Below, one piece after another: positions 21,554 through 31,964 of a DNA stretch of 64,000 bases (positions are counted from its first letter, which is position 1; the number at the start of each line of letters is the position of its first letter). A program made the position numbers and the translations under genes. The DNA comes from Oscillospiraceae bacterium NTUH-002-81. GTDB taxonomy: Bacteria; Bacillota; Clostridia; Lachnospirales; Lachnospiraceae. The stretch covers positions 2,782,001-2,846,000 of the forward strand of contig CP136052.1 of assembly GCA_032620915.1 (NCBI GenBank), given 5' to 3'. The notes beneath the pieces were generated by a model. The model did not search any database and was not told the origin of the DNA. It saw only the letters and a list, made by a program, of their open reading frames with translations.

Positions 21554-24500
21554 TTACTTTATTTTAGCCAAAACATCCTGGATAATTGCATAATTCTTCT
21601 TTACACCATCGTCCAGATCAATGGAAATCATCTGATCGGCAAGGTGATGAATCTTTTCCTCATAGGTTCTGATTTCAGTATCCTGTGCCTGCAAGGTGGT
21701 CAGCTTTTTGTTCAGCTTCACACGCTCGCCAGTAGAAGCATTGGCAATACGTTGTTCCAGATCGGCAATGGCAGTGCGATAACGAGCCTGCTGCTCATGC
21801 ACATAGTCGGTACGGATACGGGCAATGGTGTCCGGCTGGTAGCGGTGCATATAGATCAGTGCCTTGAAGCCATTCTTTTTGCCGCTGTCAAACAACCAGT
21901 AGATCGGACGTTTCTGATACATCTTGCAATGGTCGGAGTAAAAGTCACTCAGGAAATAATTCCGAATCACATCCTTCGGCTGACCCTTGCCGCCGAGAGC
22001 ATCCGCAATGAATTTCAGGTTTTCGTCCAGCGTATCTGCACCATAAACCGTTTTCACAAACTCCACGAACAGACCGACGATATCATCCTCGAAGTATTCA
22101 TCGTCGCAAATCGGGATAATGTTATCCTTATCCGCAGCGAAAGAAGCGTACTTGCTGTTGTCCCATTCGCCACCTACATAGGCAAGCCCGTCCACATCCA
22201 GAGAGTAACGACCAAACATACAACCAACCGCATAGGAAATGAAAGAGCGAATATCTCTACCAAGGTCAGCCTTGCGGACAGTAACATCCTTATCCTCAAC
22301 CTCTGGTGTCAGCTCATCCTGCAAACCATAAATGTCAATGAAGATACGGTTCAGTTCTTCCTCATTAGCTTTCAACTGGTTGAAGCGGTCATCACATTCA
22401 GTCTGCCACTGGTCAAAGGCTTCGGCAATGGTAGAAACTTTACGAAGTAATGGATGGTGCTGGAAATCCCATGAAGTTTCAAAGGAATCCCAATCATTCT
22501 TTGACATTTGTAAATTTGCTGATACTATAATATTTACTTCGCTTTCTCTATTCAATATAAACGGGATATTAGGTATATGTCCGGTACTATAATGAAGTCC
22601 TTGACATATTACATTCAAAAAGGTTTGCGCCACATTTGAATTTAAAAGTCCAAGCAAATACTTCTCATCTCCTGTATAAAAGCAGGTTGGACCAGCAGCA
22701 TCAAACACAAATCCTTTATCCACATATCTCGCACAATATAACGCTGTTGATAAATCGTTCCATGTAATTCCACTTTGAAAATAGTATTGCCTTGATGGTA
22801 GATGATTTCCCATTGTTAAGAGTAAATTATAATTTGTATAATCCATTTTTATAACATACTCTCTATTTCCAAACCATCTTCTAAATGATCCCCCTTTATT
22901 ATATGGTACAAACAATTTTTTACTTTCAAAAAATTGTTCTTGGCTTTCAATACTAAATCCAATTTTTCCATACTCAACTTCATGCCAAAAACGCAAAAAC
23001 AAATCATTATTTCCCGTTGCGATTCCCTGGCGACAGTCAACAGCACTTCCAAGTAAATGTGTATTTGAAAAATGATAGCCAATTTTCTCACTTATCCAAT
23101 ATGCAATAATATTATCAACCATGTGCAAATAATTATTTTGATGGCAGCAATATATCAACTCTTTATTATTATAATTTTTTATCTTCTCTTGCGAATCCGA
23201 TAACTCAGTTAATTTTTCAAATTTTCCAATATAATCAAACAGATGGGACTTCCTAATTACAAATGAAGCCGTCTGTACAACTTCTCCACCAATATCTTCA
23301 AATGCCCTTGCTCCTAAATGCAACACATTTTCCAATGTATAGTTTAATAATTGTAATCGTAAGGATTGATAACGTGAAAGGAACATCCAAGAATGCATCG
23401 TTATCATACCGATAAATCCATTCTTTTTTGTTAATTCCATGTTTTTCTGCATAAATACAGAAAACATATCATTTTTACCATCGGCATACTGCTTTTTTAC
23501 ATATTTCAGTAAAATAGCCCCCATATTAGAACTACTCATATATGGCGGATTCGTCACAACCGTATCATACTTCTGTGCTAATGCCTCTGCTACCTGCACC
23601 AACGGCAGTAATTCTCTCAATACCGTATCACGGGACATATGTATATCTTCCGTAATCTCTGCAAAACGGTCATACAGCATCGACCAATCCTGCGGTGTTA
23701 CCGTCAGAATCGAGCCGTATTCCTTTGCATCATGTAATTCTTTGATGATAGTATCCATAGCGGCTGTGAGCTTCATATCGCCATTACAGAAATAATCTAC
23801 TGCAAATTTGTCTACATGGTTACTCTCCACAATAGCATATACATGTGGCTGAATGCCACGTCTGAAAAAGCGTCGGTCATACTGACGGGCTTTCATCATT
23901 ACCGCAAAATAAGCCAGCTGTGCCGCACGGTCATCAATATCCAAACCATAAAGATTATTCTCCACAATGCTTGCCACTGCTTCACGGGTGGTATAGCCGT
24001 AGGATTCATAAATCTTCATCAGCACATCAAACATATATGCAAGAATATGACCGGAACCAGAGCAAGGATCAATGACCTTCAGCTGATCTGGTGTCAGTGC
24101 GGCGTATTCCTTGCGAATCCCGGCAAGCTGTGCCTGCACTTCTGGCTCCTGCTCGGCTTCTTCCAGATAGTAGTGCCATTTGGTATCTTCCGGGTCACGG
24201 TTTCCGGCAACATAGGCAGACTGTTCTTCCTCTGTCGGCAAAAGCTGTTCTTTTACATCCGGGTGTCCCTCCAACCACAGGCGACCAAGGCTGTTCTCTA
24301 CCATGTAGCGAACAATCCAGTCCGGTGTGAAAAGCTGGGTTGCTGCAGGGATGTTTTCTTTTGTGATTTTCACATTCTTTTTCAGTGCTGTGAAAACGTC
24401 ATCCTTTTTCTCACTGTTATAATACTGATACAACCAGCCGATGATCTGGACAGCATCCTTCCAATCATCCTCCGGTATCAGCTCAATCATCTGCTGAATG

Positions 24501-25048
24501 ACGCTGCCTTCACGGAGCAGATTGTCCGGCAGAAGAAGCTCGGTGTAATCTGCAATCTTCTGGAACATTTCTGGCAGAATCTTATTCAAGGCGTTACACT
24601 GCACGATCAGCAGATATTTATACAGTTCTTCGGTCTTTTCGGCATCTTTCAGTTCATAGACCTTTTCCATATCCAGTCCATCCAAATCCAAATGAATGGC
24701 TTCGGTTATAATCTGCGGCTTAAAGTTGTTTTCCTCGTCCGTGAACACACGCACATGAGAAGGAAGATAGCCATTGACTTCCATGAATCGCAGAGCAGAG
24801 AAGCGGTTGAACCAAGTGTAGGCAATCTCCTCCATGACCTGCCTATATCCTTTATCGTTAATCTCAGCAATCAAAGCCTGACGCTGTTTCTTTTCATCGG
24901 CAGTGAGGACTTTGCCGCCAACACTGTCCGCATTGGCATCCTCAATGTTGTCCTCTGTGATACCGTATTCCACACCTTTCAGGGAAACACGGGCGATCAG
25001 CTCTGTTCTTGCCCAGACAGCAAACTTTTTTATCGCATTTTTATCCAT
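21554..25048 (-). CDS. pglX: BREX-1 system adenine-specific DNA methyltransferase PglX
   Basis: A 1164-aa N6-adenine methyltransferase that marks host DNA so the BREX system can tell it from phage DNA. Motif I DPCSGSGH (about residues 327-334) and motif IV NPPY (about 500-503) are intact. The N-terminal part (KNAIKKFAVWARTELIARVSLKGVEYG) and C-terminal coiled region (ARYRTAIADLEQRIANASTGERVKL) are typical. The segment at about 22500-23470 (residues ~530-850) is much AT-richer than the rest, consistent with an exchanged target-recognition region. ATG follows ggagga, 3 bp after the SEFIR gene. Confidence 0.95.
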   Translation of the reverse strand: MDKNAIKKFAVWARTELIARVSLKGVEYGITEDNIEDANADSVGGKVLTADEKKQRQALIAEINDKGYRQVMEEIAYTWFNRFSALRFMEVNGYLPSHVRVFTDEENNFKPQIITEAIHLDLDGLDMEKVYELKDAEKTEELYKYLLIVQCNALNKILPEMFQKIADYTELLLPDNLLREGSVIQQMIELIPEDDWKDAVQIIGWLYQYYNSEKKDDVFTALKKNVKITKENIPAATQLFTPDWIVRYMVENSLGRLWLEGHPDVKEQLLPTEEEQSAYVAGNRDPEDTKWHYYLEEAEQEPEVQAQLAGIRKEYAALTPDQLKVIDPCSGSGHILAYMFDVLMKIYESYGYTTREAVASIVENNLYGLDIDDRAAQLAYFAVMMKARQYDRRFFRRGIQPHVYAIVESNHVDKFAVDYFCNGDMKLTAAMDTIIKELHDAKEYGSILTVTPQDWSMLYDRFAEITEDIHMSRDTVLRELLPLVQVAEALAQKYDTVVTNPPYMSSSNMGAILLKYVKKQYADGKNDMFSVFMQKNMELTKKNGFIGMITMHSWMFLSRYQSLRLQLLNYTLENVLHLGARAFEDIGGEVVQTASFVIRKSHLFDYIGKFEKLTELSDSQEKIKNYNNKELIYCCHQNNYLHMVDNIIAYWISEKIGYHFSNTHLLGSAVDCRQGIATGNNDLFLRFWHEVEYGKIGFSIESQEQFFESKKLFVPYNKGGSFRRWFGNREYVIKMDYTNYNLLLTMGNHLPSRQYYFQSGITWNDLSTALYCARYVDKGFVFDAAGPTCFYTGDEKYLLGLLNSNVAQTFLNVICQGLHYSTGHIPNIPFILNRESEVNIIVSANLQMSKNDWDSFETSWDFQHHPLLRKVSTIAEAFDQWQTECDDRFNQLKANEEELNRIFIDIYGLQDELTPEVEDKDVTVRKADLGRDIRSFISYAVGCMFGRYSLDVDGLAYVGGEWDNSKYASFAADKDNIIPICDDEYFEDDIVGLFVEFVKTVYGADTLDENLKFIADALGGKGQPKDVIRNYFLSDFYSDHCKMYQKRPIYWLFDSGKKNGFKALIYMHRYQPDTIARIRTDYVHEQQARYRTAIADLEQRIANASTGERVKLNKKLTTLQAQDTEIRTYEEKIHHLADQMISIDLDDGVKKNYAIIQDVLAKIK

Positions 25049-25051
25049 ATA

Positions 25052-26161
25052 TCATTCCTCCGGCTCCATAATAACTGCTTTGCAGGGATTCTCCTCCGTT
25101 ATCTTTGTTCCAGCTGTAACCGTTATTTCTTTCATTGGAATTGCGTACTCAAAATCAAATTGCATATTTTCTATTACAACTCCCATTGATGGATTCTTTA
25201 ATCCGACAGGAACTAAATAATATTTTCCTGTCTTGTTATACATATCTAAAAACTGATCTCTATTACCTGATCCGTTATTTTCATCCATCCACTGGTAACG
25301 TGAAACCGTTGCCAAAAGTAGTTGTTGCATTTCTATTCCGCAATTATTAGCTCGACTAATGCTTTCATCAATATTTGCGCCTATATGCAGAAAATATCCT
25401 TTTCCATAATTTCTGTCATACGATTCATATATCCAACATGACTTAGGAAACGGTGGAACAATATAGTCAACCTTCAAAAAAGTATCTGCGAATGCCATAT
25501 CTTTGTATTTTTTCTTCCACTCTTTGAAAATTTCTTTACCCACTGAGTAATTTGTAAAAAACAAGCCTATGGCAGGTGCATCTCCACCCCAAAAATATAC
25601 TGTTCCTCTCCACTTTGCAACATTCCACTTTTCAAGGTTAATTGGTGAAGAAAAGAACATTGTTTTTCGCTTCTTTTCCGGTAATGGTTTCAACTCACCT
25701 AATGGAGGCTTTTTACTATTGGTAACACCCCTAAAACGCCAATACAGCCTTTCATATTGTCTTTCATCCGAAAGATTATAATATGTGTATGGTTTCAGCG
25801 GTGTGGGTATATACTGCTGATCATCGTCATCAAAAAATGCCGCAATGAATTTATTTGTTTCTGCTGCTGAATCATATAACATTTGATAAACAATATTAGC
25901 TTCCCAAACCACACCTTTACCTTTTTTGTCAGAATAGAGTTTTCGATTATACGTTTCTTCGCACAAGACAAGAACAAATTCTGACTCCGTTATTTGATGT
26001 TCCATCCACCGTGGCCATCCTTCAGAAGGTGCTTCCTCATACTGATCTATCATTGCATCAATGCCTTCTGAACGTAATCTATTTGCTAACTTTAATACTT
26101 TATCTTCATATGCTTGATTTTTATGTGCATACGAAATAAATACTCTTGGGTTATTATCCAT
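25052..26161 (-). CDS. SEFIR-domain protein nested in the BREX operon
   Basis: A 369-aa protein with an N-terminal SEFIR domain (TIR relative; about 1-130): PRVFISYAHKNQAYEDKVLKL, LRSEGIDAMIDQYEEAPSEGWPRWME, SEFVLVLCEETYNRK and a long loop before VVWEANIVYQMLY. SEFIR proteins in bacteria occur in defence islands and are thought to trigger cell death or NAD+ loss. The remaining ~230 residues (KTMFFSSPINLEKWN..., YFLHIGANIDESISRANN) are unrecognised and rich in aromatics. It lies between a membrane protein gene and pglX, and has its own aggaga ribosome binding site. Confidence 0.85.
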   Translation of the reverse strand: MDNNPRVFISYAHKNQAYEDKVLKLANRLRSEGIDAMIDQYEEAPSEGWPRWMEHQITESEFVLVLCEETYNRKLYSDKKGKGVVWEANIVYQMLYDSAAETNKFIAAFFDDDDQQYIPTPLKPYTYYNLSDERQYERLYWRFRGVTNSKKPPLGELKPLPEKKRKTMFFSSPINLEKWNVAKWRGTVYFWGGDAPAIGLFFTNYSVGKEIFKEWKKKYKDMAFADTFLKVDYIVPPFPKSCWIYESYDRNYGKGYFLHIGANIDESISRANNCGIEMQQLLLATVSRYQWMDENNGSGNRDQFLDMYNKTGKYYLVPVGLKNPSMGVVIENMQFDFEYAIPMKEITVTAGTKITEENPCKAVIMEPEE

Positions 26162-26178
26162 ATTTATCTCCTAATTTT

Positions 26179-26661
26179 CTAAACCACTATCGTATCTCTG
26201 ATATTTGCCCGTATTGCAAACAATGGAACTGGCAGTATTCCCTTTACCTTTTTTTGATCAACACTATATGCTGTCACTTGACATTTATCAAAGTGTTCCT
26301 TTTGGCAATGCCATTCCAAAGCATCTACTTCCTGATCTGACAAAGTATATATGATATTATGAAAAGGTAATATAATCCGATCACTTTCAGCTATATGGCA
26401 ATCTACTAATAATTTCTTCTTGTGGCAAATCACAAAGCTCTCCAAAATAAAAGGCTTTTCTCCCACATTAAAGATTTCTATTCCATGTTCAGATGGACTT
26501 TCTTTTACACGGTATTCCTTTTCTGTCAGTTCATCATCTGGTGTAGACACCATTTGAAAGCAGAGCTTCGGTCTTTCCCTAAAAGTAGTAGTCAGCTCAT
26601 TCAATACCCAGCCAATGACAACTCCGATAACGCCAATCCCTGCACTTATTAGTTCTATCAT
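26179..26661 (-). CDS. Membrane-anchored unknown protein upstream of the SEFIR gene (160 aa)
   Basis: The N-terminus MIELISAGIGVIGVVIGWVL is one membrane helix followed by a positively charged stretch (TTFRERPK). The rest is a soluble, beta-rich domain (KLCFQMVS, EHGIEIFNVGEKPFILESFVICHKKK, IILPFHNIIYTL) with no family I recognise. Placement directly before the SEFIR gene, in the same orientation and 17 bp apart, suggests a pair in which this protein tethers or senses at the membrane. aggagag precedes the ATG. Confidence 0.6.
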   Translation of the reverse strand: MIELISAGIGVIGVVIGWVLNELTTTFRERPKLCFQMVSTPDDELTEKEYRVKESPSEHGIEIFNVGEKPFILESFVICHKKKLLVDCHIAESDRIILPFHNIIYTLSDQEVDALEWHCQKEHFDKCQVTAYSVDQKKVKGILPVPLFAIRANIRDTIVV

Positions 26662-26676
26662 GGTTTGGCTCTCCTG

Positions 26677-29600
26677 TTAATTCAGCTTAATCTCGTCGCA
26701 ATTCTTCAGCAACTGTTTCAGCTGAGAACGAATCTTCTCTACATAATCATCAATATCCGCATCCGTCTGTAAGGTCTTTGCCTGAAATACAACCTGACGG
26801 TTATAAGCACGGACAACCTTTTTCTTTGCGGTCGCTTGTTCTTTTTCCAGGCTGTGTCGGCTGCACTGGCGGCTTCGGTGCAGGCGGAGCCAGAACAGTC
26901 TCGATATTGCTGACGGTATCATCCTTGTACTGGCACATCGGCAGGAACATGGCATCCAGAAGGGCAAGGCTCTTTAATTCTGCGATTTTCTCCTTGCACT
27001 GACTGAAATATTTATCCGATTTTTCAATCAGATGAGATGCCTTGGAATCGCCGTTTGCGGCAGTGTGGGTTGCTTCCATACACTGACGAACCGTTTCCAG
27101 AACCTCGGCACGTTTTTCTTCCAGCATCTTATCATGGGCAGTACGAACCGTATCCATCAACGGATTCAGTTCACGAATCCGGTTATAATTGAACTTGCTT
27201 CCGGTCTGAACAATCGTAATCAAACGAATGGTATTCAGCGCTTTATGTGCTTCCTCATTTTCTGCAATACGGTCGAGATCGTCGTGCAGAGATTTTTCAA
27301 ACTGCACTGCCTGGTCGAATACTGTTACCTGGGTCTTGAAAAAGTTTTCAATGCCGTTGCTCATGGCTTCCTTGTTATCGAAAAGAGCATCCTCTTTTTT
27401 CAGTACACGCTCAATCAGAGCAATATTGTCTTTCTTCTGAGAAAGTACATCATCCATCAGATGAATAGCTTCCTGCACCAATGCACGATCCGGATATTTA
27501 TGTCCATCATAACGGGCATCCAGAGAAGCATAGTAATCACGCTGTTCACTGAATTTCTCAGTCACAAAGCGAATCAGACCATCTTCATCATCCGGTACAT
27601 CCATAACATCGAAATAATCCCGGAGCATTGATTTCACATCACGCATCATCGTTGCGGAAATGGTTTTACGCTTGCTGATGGAAGTCTTACCAATCTCACT
27701 CTTTTTACGGAGCATATCCGGCAGTTTCGGGTCATCCGGCTGAATGGTATTGCCTGCATACTTGATGGTTACTTTCTGGGAATAAATCAGCTGTGCCGCA
27801 ACCGCAGCAATGTCGATTTCTTTCCAGCCATACGGAATCGCACTGTATTTGCTTTGCACATCTGCCATAGACGTCGGCAGCTTTTTCGCATCCTGCATTT
27901 CCAGATATTCTTCCATAGCAGAAGCAGCATCACGGTTCGGTTCCATGCCCGGAAGTGCTGTTACCGCACCTGTCAGAATCGCAATAATATCTGCGTCACT
28001 GCCTGCATTATCTGTAATCAGGTCGAGCTTGCTATACACATGAGCAACCAGATATTCAAGAGACTGGTCAATCTTGCTCTTGGCATTTCCGGCTTTGATT
28101 TCCAAATGCTCACCATCTACATAGAACTGTGCCCCTTCAATAGCATTTTGCAATTCGGTCATAGCGCTCAGCTCATATTTTCCGGCTTCGTCCTGCTGAT
28201 CGCTGATGATTTTCTGCACAGTTTTTGGAAGCTGGCTTACGTTTCTCTGCTTTACATACTTCCGAATCTTCATGGCGGATTCCAGAGATTCATAGTAAGG
28301 CGTATCAGCCAGAACAACAATTGCTTCGTTGCCTTTGGATTCTGCCATCAGACGATAATCTGTTTTTTCAATGGCATCCGTTGCCACGGTTAGGAAACGC
28401 AGACGCATACCGCCTGTTGCCACACCAACCGTAATGCCGTCAACCATCTGATCGAAAGCAAAGTCATATTTTCCATAACGGAACTTCTTAGTTGTGAAAA
28501 TATCGCCGTAAATCATCTGGGCGATACGCTCTACGATAGATGCGGTATCCACATTGGTATCTCGGATTTCACGCTGAATGTCCTGTTCTTCATCAGTCAG
28601 GAAGTTATAGGTGTCGCCGGTTCTGCCGATATAGTTCTGGCTCATCAGACGGTCAAGGCATCCACGGACAGCTTCACGCATAATAATCTTATCCACACGA
28701 ATATCGTCCGCCATAAGGATCACGATATTGTCCAGATTAGAAGGAATATCATCAATATATCGAATCAAGTACAGAAGTTTCAGTACATCCACATCCTGCT
28801 GTTCGATGCCGTCCCCATTGTCAGCAGCTTTCTGGCAACGCTCAATTACTCGGCGAATAGAACCGTCCAGGAAAGTATGTACGGTATCGTAAAAACGGAA
28901 GAATGGAACAAGTGCGTATTCATCCTTCTCCTGAATTTTCTGTGCAGCTTCCTGGAAACCGGACAGCATGGAACGCTCACCACCGGACAGGTGTTTACCG
29001 GAATTTCCGTGTTTTCGGATTTCAGCAAATACTTTCTGCATGATAATAAACTGATACGGCACGAATGGGAAGTTCTCTGTAAATTCTCTCGGACCGGAGT
29101 AGCCTTTAATGTCCAGAATAGAGCCACTGAAGCTGAATAGGTTACGAAGGACAGAATCATTCTGCTCATAAACACCTTCCAGGTCTTTGGCTGCTTCTGT
29201 TTTCTTTTTTAGAATACGCTTCTGGATGACTTCATCCACGGAGGAAGAAGATAAGCTCAGTCTTGTTTTGAAACGAGCCTGGATACGGGAGAACTCATCG
29301 GCACGAACTTTGATGATTTCATCAATGGCTTCCTGTCCGGTACAGATCACCCAGATCTTACCTTCGCACTCACTTCCGATTTTCTCGGTCAGAGACTGGA
29401 GGTTCAAAAGCATATCGGTATCCGTACCAACATACTGACCAACCTCGTCAATCATAAACAGCAGACGGAAGTTGGCAGGCTTGGTATCTACATAGGCTTT
29501 CATATCTTCCACAAGCTGTGCGATAGAAATTTCTGTTGCAGTTTTATCATTGAACCACGTCTTGGCATCGTCCTCACTCATATCCAGAACTTCCATCAGT

Positions 29601-30226
29601 GTCGGGATGATGAACTTTCCATTGAAAGCAAAGGCACGGCGCATTTCAAGCCAAGGCTTGCCTTTCTTTTCTTCAAAAACTCTGCGGAACTCCTCTGTCT
29701 TACCCTGCTGGTCAATATAACGCTCCATCATGGCAACTTTCAGATTTTCACCGTAAAATCCCAGATGGTTGTAGAACATCTTTGCAAAAACACGAAGTAC
29801 AGCAGTCTTGTCTTTATTGCTGAATCCCTCAATATCAATATTAAACAGAATTGTCTCCGTTGTTCCCTTTGTAGCACGGTCAATCAGCATAAAGGTTGCC
29901 GGATCGTCCTCAAACTTCTTACGAAAACGTTCTACACTCCGAATACCTTTTACCTCTTTATTTTCCAGAAGGTAGGAAAGCATTTTCAGAAAGTGAGATT
30001 TACCACTTCCAAAGAAACCGGAAATCCAAACACCCATATCAGCCGTAGGCTGGTCAAAGGCATCCCCATAATAGTTGAAGAAAGTGATGAAGTGTTTCTT
30101 CAATTCTCTGGTAATGACATATTCATTTAACTCCTGCTCGATTACATCATCAGCAGCCTGATCTACTTTAATTACACCATTGATTTTGCGGTTAATGTCA
30201 TCCGCAAACATATCTCGAATCATCAT
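26677..30226 (-). CDS. brxC: BREX P-loop ATPase BrxC (frame broken near the C-terminus)
   Basis: A large ATPase required for BREX. Walker A GFFGSGKSH lies at about residues 70-77, the Walker B region is RLLFMIDEVGQYVG, and a conserved LFSFSGSILDIKGYSGPREFTENFPFVPYQF follows. The long frame of 1141 aa ends abnormally (PGKRTSDRKEKGCPCL), while the true tail (EKEQATAKKKVVRAYNRQVVF to CDEIKLN) is in another frame ending at 26677. Removing one base in the T5 run at 26842-26846 restores about 1180 aa. ATG follows ggggga. Confidence 0.93.
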
Positions 30227-30239
30227 GGCTTTATCCCCC

Positions 30240-30800
30240 TTAATCTATGACATTGAATGCCCGATAATAATCATTTGGTGTCAAACGGTTGAACAGTTTT
30301 ACATGACGACCATCAAACTCCCCCGGATACATCACCAAAATCGGAACATCCGAAAAATACGGTTGCAAGGCTTCCAGTAACGTATGGATTCTCATAAACG
30401 GGAATACCTCGCCTACACCTGTCAGCATCAGCACGTCACCCAGTTCGTGTGGCTCATACTGGATTTTTTCAATAAACTCTCCATTGCCGATTGCAGAATT
30501 AAGCTGCTCCAAAAGATAAGCACTCCCGTCAGCTTCTTCCATATCGGGAATCGCATCTGTGATGTCCATATCATCGCAGATAGAGAGAAATGTTTTATAT
30601 AAATTACAAACGATCAAATGGCAATCTAAGAACTGATCGGTTTCCAGCTGATTCACAAAATGGCGGACAACCATTTCATTCTCCGGTTCATAACAGAAGA
30701 TTCTGATATTCACCTCATTGCTGAGTCCTTTGCCTTCCAGGAACTCCGGTTCCTGAATCAATGCCCGAACTTTGTCCAAGCGCTCTTTTATTTCACTCAT
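30240..30800 (-). CDS. brxB: BREX protein BrxB (DUF1788)
   Basis: A 186-aa protein of the DUF1788 family, a small conserved component of type I BREX of unknown activity. Recognisable are MSEIKERLDKVRALIQ at the start and the C-terminal FPFMRIHTLLEALQPYFSDVPILVMYPGEFDG. The start at 30800 is favoured over the ORF start at 30824 because ggagg precedes it at 7 nt. The N-terminus overlaps nothing; brxA ends 12 bp upstream. Confidence 0.92.
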   Translation of the reverse strand: MSEIKERLDKVRALIQEPEFLEGKGLSNEVNIRIFCYEPENEMVVRHFVNQLETDQFLDCHLIVCNLYKTFLSICDDMDITDAIPDMEEADGSAYLLEQLNSAIGNGEFIEKIQYEPHELGDVLMLTGVGEVFPFMRIHTLLEALQPYFSDVPILVMYPGEFDGRHVKLFNRLTPNDYYRAFNVID

Positions 30801-30811
30801 CGGGTTACCTC

Positions 30812-31417
30812 CTACACAAAGCAATTAAACGCCGGCAGTACCGCCGTGTCGCCATTGCTTCTGATGGCATTCTCTAAAATAGGATGCAGCCATACTGGAT
30901 TCAAATGATCTGCCTTGAGGTTGTCGAGATATTCTGTTTCGACAAGCACTCTGGCAATAATCTGTTTTAACTTTGTTATCGTACTATCGCTCCAGGAAGC
31001 TACGGTATCATTTTGTTCCTGTAAACGCATAAAAAATGTATTCAAATCTATTTTACCAAAAGACGTGTCCCTTAATCTGTACTTCTCACCAATGATGGTC
31101 AGCATAAATTCCCAAACCAGTCGACTCTGCTTCATCAATGCATACAGACAAATCTGTTTTGCCACATCCGTCGGCTGTGACGCAATCGCAGAAATCAGAG
31201 AATCATCTTCTAGCGCATGGAGTCGTTTGATACAGGCTTTCGCCATGCGTGTGATAGATTTTTCCGTTGGATACTGGAAAAGATTCTGCTCTACAATTTC
31301 TTTAACAATCGTATCATCGGAAATTCCTTCTGACATAAGCTTTGCAGTGGAACGCATTTCATAAAAAAGGAACGGCTCTCTGGTCAAAGATGCAATATAA
31401 GGATAAGAATGATCCAT
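30812..31417 (-). CDS. brxA: BREX protein BrxA (DUF1819)
   Basis: A 201-aa DUF1819 protein. In E. coli BrxA is a small DNA-binding helical protein of BREX. The sequence MDHSYPYIASLTREPFLFYEMRSTAKLMSEG matches the family N-terminus and LVWEFMLTIIGEKYRLRDTSF its middle. Strong ggaggtg before ATG. It is the first of the core BREX genes and follows the XRE regulator by 14 bp. Confidence 0.93.
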   Translation of the reverse strand: MDHSYPYIASLTREPFLFYEMRSTAKLMSEGISDDTIVKEIVEQNLFQYPTEKSITRMAKACIKRLHALEDDSLISAIASQPTDVAKQICLYALMKQSRLVWEFMLTIIGEKYRLRDTSFGKIDLNTFFMRLQEQNDTVASWSDSTITKLKQIIARVLVETEYLDNLKADHLNPVWLHPILENAIRSNGDTAVLPAFNCFV

Positions 31418-31431
31418 GTTCCCGCACCTCC

Positions 31432-31650
31432 TTACTGCTCTTCTTTTTTATCAGGAACAAATTCCATGATATCTCCCACATCACAATTCAAAGCAGAACA
31501 TATCTTTGACAGAATCTCTGTACTTACATTTTCATCTTTTGATAATCGAGACATCGTTGTTGTACTAACTCCTGTCATTGCACGCAAATCTTTCTTCATC
31601 ATTTCTTTATCAATTAACAATTTCCACAATTTCTTGTAACTAACTGCCAT
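31432..31650 (-). CDS. XRE family transcriptional regulator leading the BREX operon
   Basis: A 72-aa Cro/C1-type helix-turn-helix protein: KKLWKLLIDKEMMKKDLRAMTGVSTTTMSRLSKDENVS then LSKICSALNCDVGDIMEFV. It is the first gene of the BREX operon, with aggtg upstream of the ATG, and probably represses or tunes the operon by binding its own promoter. Confidence 0.93.
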   Translation of the reverse strand: MAVSYKKLWKLLIDKEMMKKDLRAMTGVSTTTMSRLSKDENVSTEILSKICSALNCDVGDIMEFVPDKKEEQ

Positions 31651-31964
31651 TTTTTCACCTCAATCTTATTTGCTTGAAATATCTGTTCACATGGTATTTA
31701 TCATCATATCATAAAAATGCGTTTCAAACAATCTAATCTATCAAAAATCATAATTCAATTCCGAAATATCGCATTTAAAATCACAAGAAGCACAGCTTAA
31801 TAAGACAAGCTGAAAGTACAAGCACATCTTAATAGCAACGGTTTGTCCAGTATGGGATTTACCATATCTGGTTTTCCTATTTTCTGATGTCCGGAGATAG
31901 AAATTTCCTATGACCTGATTGTCCAAAATTGGACTATCCACCCTTAGGCACTTCTATTCTCTAC
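31651..31964. other. BREX operon promoter region and decayed HTH-gene tail
   Basis: Upstream of the XRE gene, on the reverse strand, is an AT-rich TTGAAA followed at 18 bp by TGATAA, a weak promoter at best. Further up (about 31750-31945), the reverse strand encodes fragments of the repeated P-x-L-x-N type tail of replication-type HTH proteins (DSPILDNQV in one frame, NPILDKPLL in another). This suggests that the HTH gene at 31965 once extended into this region and has decayed. No intact gene is present. Confidence 0.45.

Noticed and set aside
21554..25048. Invertible pglX with recombinase, as known in some BREX loci
   Set aside because: No recombinase gene and no second partial pglX copy or inverted repeats are visible near pglX.
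23816..25189. 457-residue plus-strand frame over pglX
   Set aside because: Antisense to pglX motifs; no family features.
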